Assembly: GCA_016235545.1 (NCBI GenBank)
Contig: JACRKB010000155.1
Location: 1-55,474, forward strand
Reading direction: 5' to 3'
Length of the DNA stretch: 55,474 bases
Origin: Verrucomicrobiota bacterium
Lineage (GTDB): Bacteria; Verrucomicrobiota; Verrucomicrobiia; Limisphaerales; SXTU01
Below the pieces are notes generated by a model. That model ran no database searches. It was not told where the DNA came from and saw only the letters and a program-made list of their open reading frames with translations. Below, in pieces: positions 34,178 to 41,991 of this stretch; position 1 is the first letter of the stretch, and each line of letters begins with the position of its first letter. The translations under genes and the position numbers were made by a program.

Positions 34178-36072
34178 GGCGCGTTTCAGCCGCGCACCCT
34201 CTCTTGAGCACTCTCCTCCGCGCCCTGCAATTCTTCCGCCCGGAGCGAGCGCGCATCGCCGGCGTGCTCGCCCTCATGCTCGCTGGCATCGGGGCGAACC
34301 TGCTCAAGCCCTGGCCCATGGCCGTGCTCGTGGACAGCGTGCTCGGCTCCAAGGCGTTGCCCGCCGCGCTCCAATCGTGGTCCAACGACAAGGCCACTCT
34401 CATCGCGCTGCTCGCCGGCGCGACCGTCCTGCTGCATCTCTTGCAAGGCGGCCTCAACGCCACGCAAAACTTCCTCGCCATCAGCGTCGGCCTGCGCGGC
34501 CTGCGGCGCGTGCGCAACGAAGTCTTCGGCTGGCTCCAGCGCCTTTCGCTCCGCTTCCATCAGGGCCACAACACCGGCGATCTCATCCATCGCGCCGCAT
34601 GGGACACGTTTTCGTTTCAGACCCTCTTCCAGCAGGGGATGATGACCAGCGCCAGCGCGGCGCTGTCGTTCGGCCTGATGGTCATCGTGATGGCTCAACT
34701 GAACGGTCGGCTCACGCTCATCGCGCTCGCCACCGTGCCGTTGCTGCTGCTGGTCATCCGCACCTTCGGCAAACGCATGACCGAGCAGGGCGCGTCCGCG
34801 CAACTGGCCGACAGCCAGGTGACTTCGCTCGTGCAGCAAAACATCGCCTCGCTCCCGCTCGTGCAGAGCTACACACGCGAGGACCACGAGGCCCAGCGTT
34901 TCGGCACGCACACCGAGCAGGCGCAGGAGCGCCGCCTCGCGCAGCACGGCTGGGAAGTCGCCTACTGGTTCGCCATCACGGCGGTCTTCGGCGGCGGCAC
35001 GGCGGGCATCCTCTGGCTGGGTGCCAACGAGGTGTTGCGTGGCACCGCGACCCTCGGTGACCTGCTCATCTTCCTCACCTACCTCGGCCAGTTCTACGAG
35101 CCGCTCAACCAGCTCTCCCACGTCGGCGCGACCGTCTCCAACGCCAGCGTCGGAGCCAGGCGCGTCTTCGAAATCCTCGACACGCCAGAGGAAGTGAAGG
35201 ACGCGCCGGGGGCCAGGGAAGTCAGGAGCCAGGAGTCAGGAGCCAGGAATCAGAAAACAGGCGGCTCCCTCTCGAACTCGGCGCGCCCTCCGTCTCCTGA
35301 CTCCGGTCTCCTGACTTCTGCCTCCTCTCCGCTTTCCCTGCGGGGCGAACTCACCTTCTCCTCCGTCACCTTCCGCTACACCGACGACCGAGAAATCCTC
35401 CGCGACCTCAGCTTCACACTCGCGCCCGGCCAGTCTGCCGCCGTCATCGGTCCGAGCGGCGTGGGCAAAACCACCTTGCTCAACTTGGTGCCGCGATTCT
35501 TCGACCCCACCGGCGGCTCCATCCAGCTCGACGGCGCGGACCTGCGCTCACTCCGCGTCCGCGACCTGCGCGCCCATGTGGCCATTGTCCTGCAGGAGCC
35601 GATTCTTCTTCCCACCAGCATCGCGGAGAACATTGCCTACGGGCGCCCCGGTGCGACGCGCGACGAGATCGAGGCCGCTGCGAAGGCCGCCAACGCCCAC
35701 AACTACATCGAGCGGCTCCCGCAGAAATACGACACCCTCGTCGGCGACGGCGCGGCGCGCCTGAGCGTCGGTGAACGCCAGCGGCTCAACCTCGCCCGCG
35801 CCTTCCTCAAGGACGCGCCCATCCTCCTTCTCGATGAGCCCACCAGCGCGCTCGACGCGGAGAGCGAGGCGCTTGTCGTCGAGAGCCTCAAGCGATTGAT
35901 GCGCGGGCGCACCACCCTCATCGTCGCGCACCGCCTCTCCACCATCCGCAATCTGGACAAGATTCTCGTGCTGGAAGACGGGCGCGTGACTGAGTCCGGC
36001 ACGCACGGGGAACTGCTGGCCAGCGGCGGCTACTACGCCCGCGTGGTGAGTGGGCAGATCACCTTGGATTGA
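34174..36072 (+). CDS. MsbA-like ABC exporter (fused permease and ATPase) with repeat-coded linker
   Basis: 632 residues. A six-helix exporter domain (about 15-330; SLRFHQGHNTGDLIHRAAWD is the usual coupling segment) is followed by an NBD (about 388-625) with Walker A GPSGVGKTT, Q loop VLQEPILLP, signature LSVGERQRLNLARAF, Walker B ILLLDEPTSALD and switch His IVAHRLSTI. Such half-transporters work as dimers and flip lipids, peptides or drugs. Residues 347-385 between the domains are coded by a GTCAGGA/TCTCCTG hairpin repeat that remains in frame (VRSQESGARNQKTG and PPSPDSGLLTSASS). The TTG at 34174 overlaps the previous stop; TTG 34204 is an alternative start. Confidence 0.92.
   Translation: MRRVSAAHPLLSTLLRALQFFRPERARIAGVLALMLAGIGANLLKPWPMAVLVDSVLGSKALPAALQSWSNDKATLIALLAGATVLLHLLQGGLNATQNFLAISVGLRGLRRVRNEVFGWLQRLSLRFHQGHNTGDLIHRAAWDTFSFQTLFQQGMMTSASAALSFGLMVIVMAQLNGRLTLIALATVPLLLLVIRTFGKRMTEQGASAQLADSQVTSLVQQNIASLPLVQSYTREDHEAQRFGTHTEQAQERRLAQHGWEVAYWFAITAVFGGGTAGILWLGANEVLRGTATLGDLLIFLTYLGQFYEPLNQLSHVGATVSNASVGARRVFEILDTPEEVKDAPGAREVRSQESGARNQKTGGSLSNSARPPSPDSGLLTSASSPLSLRGELTFSSVTFRYTDDREILRDLSFTLAPGQSAAVIGPSGVGKTTLLNLVPRFFDPTGGSIQLDGADLRSLRVRDLRAHVAIVLQEPILLPTSIAENIAYGRPGATRDEIEAAAKAANAHNYIERLPQKYDTLVGDGAARLSVGERQRLNLARAFLKDAPILLLDEPTSALDAESEALVVESLKRLMRGRTTLIVAHRLSTIRNLDKILVLEDGRVTESGTHGELLASGGYYARVVSGQITLD
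35211..35327. repeat. Hairpin repeat, family C (copy 2), inside the MsbA-like gene
   Basis: Left arm from 35216 (GGGAAGTCAGGAGCCAGGAG then TCAGGAGCCAGGAATCAG) and right arm from 35291 (CGTCTCCTGACTCCGGTCTC then CTGACTTCTGCCTCC) are imperfect complements of 7-bp units. It is the same family as 23851-23961 but inserted in a coding region. Confidence 0.85.
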
Positions 36073-36120
36073 GCACTGGCGGAACGTCCCCGGAGCGCGG
36101 GAGTCCCGCCCGCAGCGGTG

Positions 36121-36276
36121 TGCAATGGCCTCAAAGAACGCAAGAAGACGCAAAGAAGACAGGGGTTTTCATCGCAATGATCGGAACTGTTTCATTGCGC
36201 GCAGTCTTGGCCGCAATCTCCTCTCTTTGCGTCTCTTTGCGTTTTTTGCGGCCGTTCCATTTCTGAGTTCGGGTTG
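36121..36276. repeat. Hairpin element, family B (copy B4)
   Basis: Left arm CTCAAAGAACGCAAGAAGAC then GCAAAGAAGAC; right arm CTCTCTTTGCGTCTCTTTGC then GTTTTTTGCGGCC; end TTCTGAGTTCGGGTTGAAGC, like B1. Confidence 0.75.
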
Positions 36277-36283
36277 AAGCGCG

Positions 36284-36330
36284 GGGGAAGGAGCAAGATT
36301 GGGATCAGGTTTGCGACCACGAGCCGAAAA
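36284..36330. repeat. Family H fragment
   Basis: GGAAGGAGCAAGATTGGGAT then CAGGTTTGCGACCACGAGCC resembles 9557-9597 (GGAGCAAGATTTGGATCAGG, ATTACGAGCAGG). Confidence 0.65.
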
Positions 36331-36381
36331 GCCACTGCGTGGCAAGAAACTGAGATTCAACCCCGGTCGCCGAGTTGCGCC

Positions 36382-36406
36382 CTTGAACTTGGAACTTGGA
36401 ACTTCG
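36382..36406. repeat. Heptamer tract AACTTGG
   Basis: Units AACTTGG, AACTTGG, AACTTCG in succession, upstream of the squalene-synthase-like gene. Confidence 0.75.
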
Positions 36407-36493
36407 CCCGTTTCTTCCCATCCTGCGCTCACCGCCGATTCCGTGGGCAGCGGATGCTGCGGCTTGAGTTTTGCAACCAACCCTTTGGGCCGC

Positions 36494-37546
36494 ATGAGCG
36501 AGTCAGGTTACGACGCCTCCGCCATTCCACATCCACAGTCGCCGCTGCTCACGGAGCTGCTGCGGGATGTCTCGCGCTCCTTCTACCTGACGCTGCGCGT
36601 GCTGCCCAAGCACGTCCGCCCGCAAATCGGCCTGGCCTACTTGCTGGCCCGCGCCACGGACACCATCGCGGACACGGCGCTGGTCCCGCTGGCCGACCGC
36701 CTCCACGCGTTGCAGGCGCTGCGCGAGCGCATCGCCGGCACGCGGCTCATCCCGGTGAACTTCGGCGCGTTCGCGGAGCGGCAAAGTTCCGAGGGCGAGC
36801 GGATGCTGCTGGAGCGCGTGGAGGAGGCGCTGGGGGTTTTCAACCGCTTCACTTACTCCGACCAGCAGCGCGTGCGCGAGGTGCTCTCGACGATCACGAG
36901 CGGGCAGGAGCTGGATTTGAAACGTTTCCACGGCGCGTCGCAGAAGGGCATCGCCGCGCTGCAGACGGAGGCGGAGCTGGATGATTACACTTACCGGGTG
37001 GCCGGCTGCGTGGGGGAGTTTTGGACGCGCATCACCCGGGCGCATCTGTTCCCCGTCGCGCCGCTGGACGACGCGAAGCTGCTGCACGACGGCGTGCGCT
37101 TCGGCAAGGGCCTGCAACTGGTGAACATCCTGCGCGACCTCCCGCGAGACTTGCGCCAGGGCCGCTGCTATCTCCCGGAGGAACGGCTGCGCGCCATCGG
37201 CCTGCACCCCGCCGACCTGCTCGACACCGTCAACGAGCCGGAGTTCCGCGCTCTCTATCACACCTATCTCGACAAGGCCACGGCCCACCTCGCCGCCGGC
37301 TGGGAATACACGAACTCGCTTCCACGCCGGTTCATCCGCGTGCGCCTGGCGTGCGCCTGGCCCGTCCTCATCGGCATCAAGACTGTGGAGAAGCTTCGCG
37401 CCACAAACATCCTCGACCCGCAGCTCACCGTGAAGGTCTCCCGCGGCGAAGTGCGCGGGATCATCACCAGCTCACTGCTGCGTTACCCTTGGGCCGAGTC
37501 CTGGCGTCGTCTCTTTCCCGCGCCCGAGGGCCGTATTTCAAGTTGA
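36494..37546 (+). CDS. Squalene/phytoene synthase family protein
   Basis: 350 residues of an all-helical head-to-head prenyl synthase that condenses two farnesyl or geranylgeranyl diphosphates. Both Asp-rich metal motifs are present: ARATDTIADT near residue 55 and NILRDLPRDLRQGRCYLPEE near 210-230. SRSFYLTLRVLP near 26-37 and FGKGLQLVN before the second motif are also typical. Whether it makes squalene (for hopanoids) or phytoene cannot be decided; no other hpn or crt gene is here. The ATG at 36494 is chosen because the upstream extension is coded by repeats. With ispE it suggests an active isoprenoid pathway. Confidence 0.92.
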   Translation: MSESGYDASAIPHPQSPLLTELLRDVSRSFYLTLRVLPKHVRPQIGLAYLLARATDTIADTALVPLADRLHALQALRERIAGTRLIPVNFGAFAERQSSEGERMLLERVEEALGVFNRFTYSDQQRVREVLSTITSGQELDLKRFHGASQKGIAALQTEAELDDYTYRVAGCVGEFWTRITRAHLFPVAPLDDAKLLHDGVRFGKGLQLVNILRDLPRDLRQGRCYLPEERLRAIGLHPADLLDTVNEPEFRALYHTYLDKATAHLAAGWEYTNSLPRRFIRVRLACAWPVLIGIKTVEKLRATNILDPQLTVKVSRGEVRGIITSSLLRYPWAESWRRLFPAPEGRISS

Positions 37547-37580
37547 TTCAACCCCCGTCCTTCGCTAGAACCTCCGCCCT

Positions 37581-40500
37581 ATGCAGCTTTTCAAATTGAC
37601 CGTGCTCGCCATCCTGCTTGCCGGCAGCCTCTGCCTCGCCCCCATATTGGCCCGCGCGGCTGACTCCAAGGCCAAGGCCGCCGCTCCCGCTGACAAGGAA
37701 GCCCAGGCCCAGGCCGCCGCCCGCGCCAAGGCAGAAGCTCTCGCCAAAGCCGAGCAGGAGCGCAAGGCCAAGGCCGATGCAGAGGCCGCCCAGCGCACGA
37801 AAGTTGAGGCCGACCGCAAAGCCCAAGCCGACGCGAAGGCCAAGGCCGACGCCGCCAAGCAGGCGCAGACCGCCGCCGACCGCAAGCTGAAGGAACAGGC
37901 CGACGCTGCCGCACAGGCAAAAACCGACGCCGAGAAAAATGCCAGGGCCGCAGCCGAGGCCAGACGCCTCGCCGACTTGAAGTCCGCCAAGCAATCCGAG
38001 GAGAACAAGCGCGCCGCTGACCTCGCCGCCCGCAAAGCCGACCCCGCAAGCTGGGCCACCCGCGCCAGGTCCGACGCCCAAGCCGCCGCTGCTGACGCCG
38101 CGCGAGCCGCCGCCGAAGCCTCGGCCGCGCAGACCGCCGCGAACAATACCCAAGCCGCCGCGCGAGCCGCCCGCACCGCAGAAACACAAGCCGCCGAAGC
38201 GCTCGACAACGCCAAGTTCACCGTCGCCCGCGCAGAAAGCGCACTGAAGCACGCGCAGGCCGCCACCAAGTCCGCTTCAGCCGCCAAGTCGAAATCCGAT
38301 TCCGAAACCAAGGCCAAGTCCGAAGCCAACGCGCGCCAGCAACTCCAAGCCGCGGACGCCATCGCCAAATCCAGAGCCGCCGCAGAAGCGAAAGCCAAAT
38401 CCACGGCAGACGCCGCCGCCGCCGCGCAAGGCGAGGCCAACCGCCTCGCCCAAGCTGAAGCCCGCGCAAAAGCCGAGGCCCCCGCCGCCGCCGCCCGCGC
38501 TGCCCAAGCCGCCAAGACAGCCAAGGCCGCCAACATTTCCACCACCGAACTCGAAGCAGCCGCAGCCACCGCGAACAAAACCGCCGCAGACGCCATCCGC
38601 GCCAAGGAAGGCTACGCCCTCGCCGTCAAGAACAAGCCCGAGCGCGAAGCCCAAGCCGCACTCCAAGCCGCGACCATTTACGCCGAGACCGCCGCCCGCA
38701 CCGCCCGAGCCGCACAAGACCGCCTCGATGCCGCCAAGTCCGCCATCAAGGCAAAGGCCGACGACGCCAGGTCCGCGCAGTCCGCCGCCGAGGCCGCAAA
38801 CAAGGCAGTCACTGAATCTGCAAGCCAGGTCGCCGCCGCCCAACGCGCCGCGACCACCGCTGCGAAAGCCGCCACCGAGGCCCGCACTGCCGCTGATGCC
38901 GAGGCTGCAAAAGCCGCGAAGGCATCGTCCGTCAAGCCCGCCGCTTCCCCCGCAGCCGCAGCCACCACCGCCCTCGCTGCTGCGCAAGCCGACGAACAAG
39001 CCAAAGCCCGCGCCGAGCATCAAGCCCGCGCCGCTCTCACCTCCGCAGAGGCCGCCCTGCAAAAAGCCAAGGCCGCCCGTGCCGCCGCCGAGCAAGCCGT
39101 CACATCCACTTCCACAGCCGCAAAGCAGAAAACCGAAGTCGCCCAGCTCGCCAAGTCTGAAGCCAGCAAGAAAGCCAGCGTCGAGGCCGAGGCCGTCCGC
39201 GCCGCCCAAGCCGCTGCGGACAACGCAAAGGCCGCTGCCGCCACCGCCGCCAAGGCCAGAGCCGAGAAGGAGGCGCAGGCCAAAGCCGCGATGGAAAAGA
39301 AGGCAAAGGCCGACGCTGATGCTGCCAAAGCCAAAGCCACCGCCGATGCGAAAGCCAAGGCTGAGAGTGACCGCCTCGCCAAGCTGGCAGCCGACCAGAA
39401 AGTTGCCTCCGAAGCCAAGGCGAAGCTGGAAGCGGAAAAGAAGATGAAAGCCGAGGCGCAGGCCAAGGCTGAAGCCGACAAGAAGGCAAAGGCCGCGATG
39501 GCAGCCAAGGCGGATGCAGACGCAGAAGCGGCCAAGAGGGCCAAGGCGATGGAAGATGCCTCACGCGCCAAGGCCGCCAAATCTGCCGAAGAGGCCGCCA
39601 AGAAAGCCGCCGCAGAAGCCAAAGCCAAGATGGCTCCCCAGCCCAAGCCGGCAGCGACTTCCGCCAACGCAAGCGCGCAGGCCAAGGCCGCCGCCAAGGA
39701 ACTTGAAGCCGAGCGCAAGGCCAAGCTCGACGCGGAAATGAAAGCCGCAGCCGAAGCCAAGGCGAGAATGGAGACTGAGAAGAAAGCAAAGCTTGAAGCT
39801 GAACGCCTCGCCAAGCTCGACGCCGAGAAGAAATCTGCGGAGGCGAAAGCAAAGCTGGACGCCGACAAGAAGGCAAAAGCCGACGCTGACAAGCAGGCCG
39901 CCGCCAAAGCCAAGATGACAGCACAGCCCAAGCCCACCTCGGCTCCTGCGGCTCCGGACGCGCAAGCCAAGGCCGCAGCCGCAGCTGCCAAGGTGGCAGC
40001 CGACAAAAAGCTTGAAGCCGAGCGCATGGCCCGCCTCGACGCCGAGAAGAAAGCGGCCGCTGATGCGAAGGCCGTGAAGGCCGACGCGGAACGCAAAGCC
40101 AAGCTCGATCTCGAAGCCAAGGCCAAGGCGAAGATTGACTTGGACAAGAAAGCCGCCGCCGACCTCAAGGCGAAGATCCAGGCCGAGAAGCAGGCTGCCG
40201 CCGCTGCCAAGATAAAGATGGATTCCGACAAGCAGGCCCAAGCGAAGGCCGAAGCAGACCGCAAAGCCGCCGAGGCCAAGGCGAAGATTGATTTGGACAA
40301 GAAAGCCGCGGCCGATCTCAAGGCGAAGATCGAAGCCGACAAGCAGGCCGCAGCCGCCGCCAAGTTGAAGATGGATTCCGACCGGCAGGCCAAGGCCGAG
40401 GCCGACCGTCTTGCCAAGGTTGAGGCCAGCCTAAAAGCCGAGGCCGACCGCAAAGCCCGCGAAGCCGCCGAGGCTCAGGCAAAAACCGAGTTGAAACTCC

Positions 40501-41402
40501 GGCAGGCCGCCGAGAAGCAGGCCGCAGCCGACGCCGAGATCAAACGCAAGGCGCAGGAAGCCGAAGTCGAGGCCCGCGCGAAGCTGGCCGCCGAAAATGC
40601 GCGCCAGGCCAAGGCCGCTGCCAAGGCCCGGATGGACTTGGCCGCCAAGGCGGAGATCGAAGCCGCCCGGCAGGCCGAGGCGCAGGCCCGGGCGAAAGTT
40701 GAGATGGAGCGCAAGGCCGCCGCTGAGACGGAGCGCCTCGCAAAGTCGAAACTGGAAGAGGAGCGCAAGTTGCGTGAGGCGCAGGAAGCCGTTCAACGCA
40801 AGGCCCAGGAGATGGAGATTGCCCGTGTCCAAGCCGAGGCCAAGGCCAAGCTCGTGGCTGACAAGCAGGCCAAGGAGCAGGCCGAGGCCGCGCTCAAAGC
40901 CTCCATGAAGGCACAGGAGGACGCCGTGCGCTTCGAGCGCGAGAGCGCCGCCCTCCGGATCAAGATGGAGGCCGAGGCGAAGCTCAAGGCTGACCGCGAC
41001 GCCAAGCGCATGGTGGAAGAAACCCTCGCCGCAGCAAAGAAGGCCGACGCCATGACCAAGGCCGCCGCCGCAGAAGCCGCCAAGGCCGAACTGAAGAAGA
41101 AGGCGGAGACAGACGCCCGCTTGAAGGAGATGGATCGCAAACGCGCCGAGGAAGAGCGCAAGGCCGCGAGCATGAAGAAGCCCGCCGCCCCAATCGCAGC
41201 TCCGGCCCCCGGTGCGGCCCCCACCGCAACCAAGGCACCCACGCCCGCAGCACCGACGGTGACCGCAAAGCCCGACGTGAAGAAAGGCCCTGTGAAGCCC
41301 AAGGATCAGCGCCTCAAGGAGCTGCTGCAACAATACCTCACGGACAAGATCACCCCGCGCGAGTATCACCAGCAGCGCGCCAAGATCCTCGCCGAGCCTT
41401 GA
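37581..41402 (+). CDS. Very long Ala/Lys/Glu-rich exported helical protein with C-terminal SHOCT-like motif
   Basis: 1273 residues. The signal peptide MQLFKLTVLAILLAGSLCLA (cleavage near LARAAD) is followed by about 1150 residues almost entirely of Ala, Lys, Glu, Asp, Arg and Gln, as in the helical stalk of TolA but much longer; no Trp is seen there. Units of the type AKADA, AEAKAK and KLEAERLAK recur. A 51-codon tandem duplication (AKIDLDKKAAADLKAKI) is seen at 40128-40253 and 40281-40397, and QPKP spacers occur near 39640 and 39925. After a Pro/Ala/Thr linker the last 30 residues (RLKELLQQYLTDKITPREYH, then QQRAKILAEP) resemble a SHOCT-like helical hairpin. A periplasm-spanning single alpha helix or coiled coil is likely. 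A terminator follows. Confidence 0.88.
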   Translation: MQLFKLTVLAILLAGSLCLAPILARAADSKAKAAAPADKEAQAQAAARAKAEALAKAEQERKAKADAEAAQRTKVEADRKAQADAKAKADAAKQAQTAADRKLKEQADAAAQAKTDAEKNARAAAEARRLADLKSAKQSEENKRAADLAARKADPASWATRARSDAQAAAADAARAAAEASAAQTAANNTQAAARAARTAETQAAEALDNAKFTVARAESALKHAQAATKSASAAKSKSDSETKAKSEANARQQLQAADAIAKSRAAAEAKAKSTADAAAAAQGEANRLAQAEARAKAEAPAAAARAAQAAKTAKAANISTTELEAAAATANKTAADAIRAKEGYALAVKNKPEREAQAALQAATIYAETAARTARAAQDRLDAAKSAIKAKADDARSAQSAAEAANKAVTESASQVAAAQRAATTAAKAATEARTAADAEAAKAAKASSVKPAASPAAAATTALAAAQADEQAKARAEHQARAALTSAEAALQKAKAARAAAEQAVTSTSTAAKQKTEVAQLAKSEASKKASVEAEAVRAAQAAADNAKAAAATAAKARAEKEAQAKAAMEKKAKADADAAKAKATADAKAKAESDRLAKLAADQKVASEAKAKLEAEKKMKAEAQAKAEADKKAKAAMAAKADADAEAAKRAKAMEDASRAKAAKSAEEAAKKAAAEAKAKMAPQPKPAATSANASAQAKAAAKELEAERKAKLDAEMKAAAEAKARMETEKKAKLEAERLAKLDAEKKSAEAKAKLDADKKAKADADKQAAAKAKMTAQPKPTSAPAAPDAQAKAAAAAAKVAADKKLEAERMARLDAEKKAAADAKAVKADAERKAKLDLEAKAKAKIDLDKKAAADLKAKIQAEKQAAAAAKIKMDSDKQAQAKAEADRKAAEAKAKIDLDKKAAADLKAKIEADKQAAAAAKLKMDSDRQAKAEADRLAKVEASLKAEADRKAREAAEAQAKTELKLRQAAEKQAAADAEIKRKAQEAEVEARAKLAAENARQAKAAAKARMDLAAKAEIEAARQAEAQARAKVEMERKAAAETERLAKSKLEEERKLREAQEAVQRKAQEMEIARVQAEAKAKLVADKQAKEQAEAALKASMKAQEDAVRFERESAALRIKMEAEAKLKADRDAKRMVEETLAAAKKADAMTKAAAAEAAKAELKKKAETDARLKEMDRKRAEEERKAASMKKPAAPIAAPAPGAAPTATKAPTPAAPTVTAKPDVKKGPVKPKDQRLKELLQQYLTDKITPREYHQQRAKILAEP
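40128..40397 (+). repeat. Internal 153-bp tandem duplication in the helical protein gene
   Basis: GCGAAGATTGACTTGGACAA at 40128 and GCGAAGATTGATTTGGACAA at 40281 begin two copies 153 bp (51 codons) apart; most differences keep the same residue type. Confidence 0.8.
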
Positions 41403-41430
41403 GCTGGGCCTGATTCAAATTCGCCACGAG

Positions 41431-41462
41431 GGCCGCCGCTTGTCGGCGGCCTTTGTGTTTTC
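41431..41462 (+). terminator. Intrinsic terminator after the helical protein gene
   Basis: GGCCGCCG (41431-41438), loop CTTGT, CGGCGGCC (41444-41451), then TTTGTGTTTTC. Confidence 0.8.
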
Positions 41463-41573
41463 GTCCTTCCACAGAGCCTGTGGACCGGCCCCGTAACCTT
41501 CGCCCACAGCCTCGCGTCTGCTCCCTTCGCCGGCTTGGCCGGTGCAAACAACAAACAAACACAGTCACAAAAC

Positions 41574-41831
41574 ATGAAAAAGTTCACCCTCCTTGCCCTC
41601 GGCCTGCTCACCGCGACGGCCATCACCGCCAGCGCTGCCGATGGCGACAAGAAGAAGAAAGAGCTCACGGATGACCAGAAAAAGGTCATGAAGGAGATCA
41701 CCGAGAAATACGACGCCAACAAGAACGGCAAGCTCGATCCCGAAGAGCGCGAGAAGATCAGCGACGATGACAAGAAGAAGATGAAGGACGCTGGCATTCC
41801 TGCCGGTGGCAAGAAGAAGAAGGACAAGTAG
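41574..41831 (+). CDS. Small exported EF-hand-like protein
   Basis: 85 residues. The signal peptide MKKFTLLALGLLTATAITAS (cleavage near ASAADG) precedes a short, highly charged mature part. One EF-hand loop is visible: KYDANKNGKLDPEE, with D, N, N, G, D and E at the 1, 3, 5, 6, 9 and 12 positions, so calcium binding is plausible. The rest is Lys/Asp-rich and ends KKKKDK. Such small single EF-hand proteins are common in Verrucomicrobiota and Planctomycetota, with no known role. It has its own terminators before and after, so it is a single-gene transcript. The ATG at 41574 gives a standard signal peptide. Confidence 0.88.
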   Translation: MKKFTLLALGLLTATAITASAADGDKKKKELTDDQKKVMKEITEKYDANKNGKLDPEEREKISDDDKKKMKDAGIPAGGKKKKDK

Positions 41832-41876
41832 GCATTCCTTCGCTGGCGGCCGTTGAGTCCGCCGGCGGTTAGCGTG

Positions 41877-41915
41877 ACCCGCTCCGCGTTTCGACGCGGG
41901 GCGGGTTCTTCTTTT
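41877..41915 (+). terminator. Intrinsic terminator after the EF-hand gene
   Basis: Stem ACCCGC-t-CCGCGT (41877-41889), tetraloop TTCG, stem ACGCGG-g-GCGGGT (41894-41906), then a T-rich TTCTTCTTTT. Twelve pairs with one mismatch. Confidence 0.85.
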
Positions 41916-41991
41916 GGCGTCACACCAACGCGGCGGGGCAGGTGTTCTTCAACTTCACGGCCCAATCGCGCCGTGCTACCACTGGCGCGCG

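Larger units (their letters stand above)
36073..36493. other. Gene-free stretch with repeats B4, H and a heptamer tract
   Basis: About 420 bp between the MsbA-like gene and the squalene-synthase-like gene. It contains family B copy B4 (36121-36276), a family H fragment (36284-36330) and AACTTGG units (36382-36406). The long open frame running through it into the next gene is not thought to be coding. Confidence 0.6.

Noticed and set aside
38277-41369. Several long minus-strand frames (300-480 codons) rich in Ala/Ser or Gly/Leu/Cys
   Set aside because: They mirror the Ala/Lys/Glu-rich gene on the + strand; the low-complexity codons leave other frames open. No ribosome site or domain.
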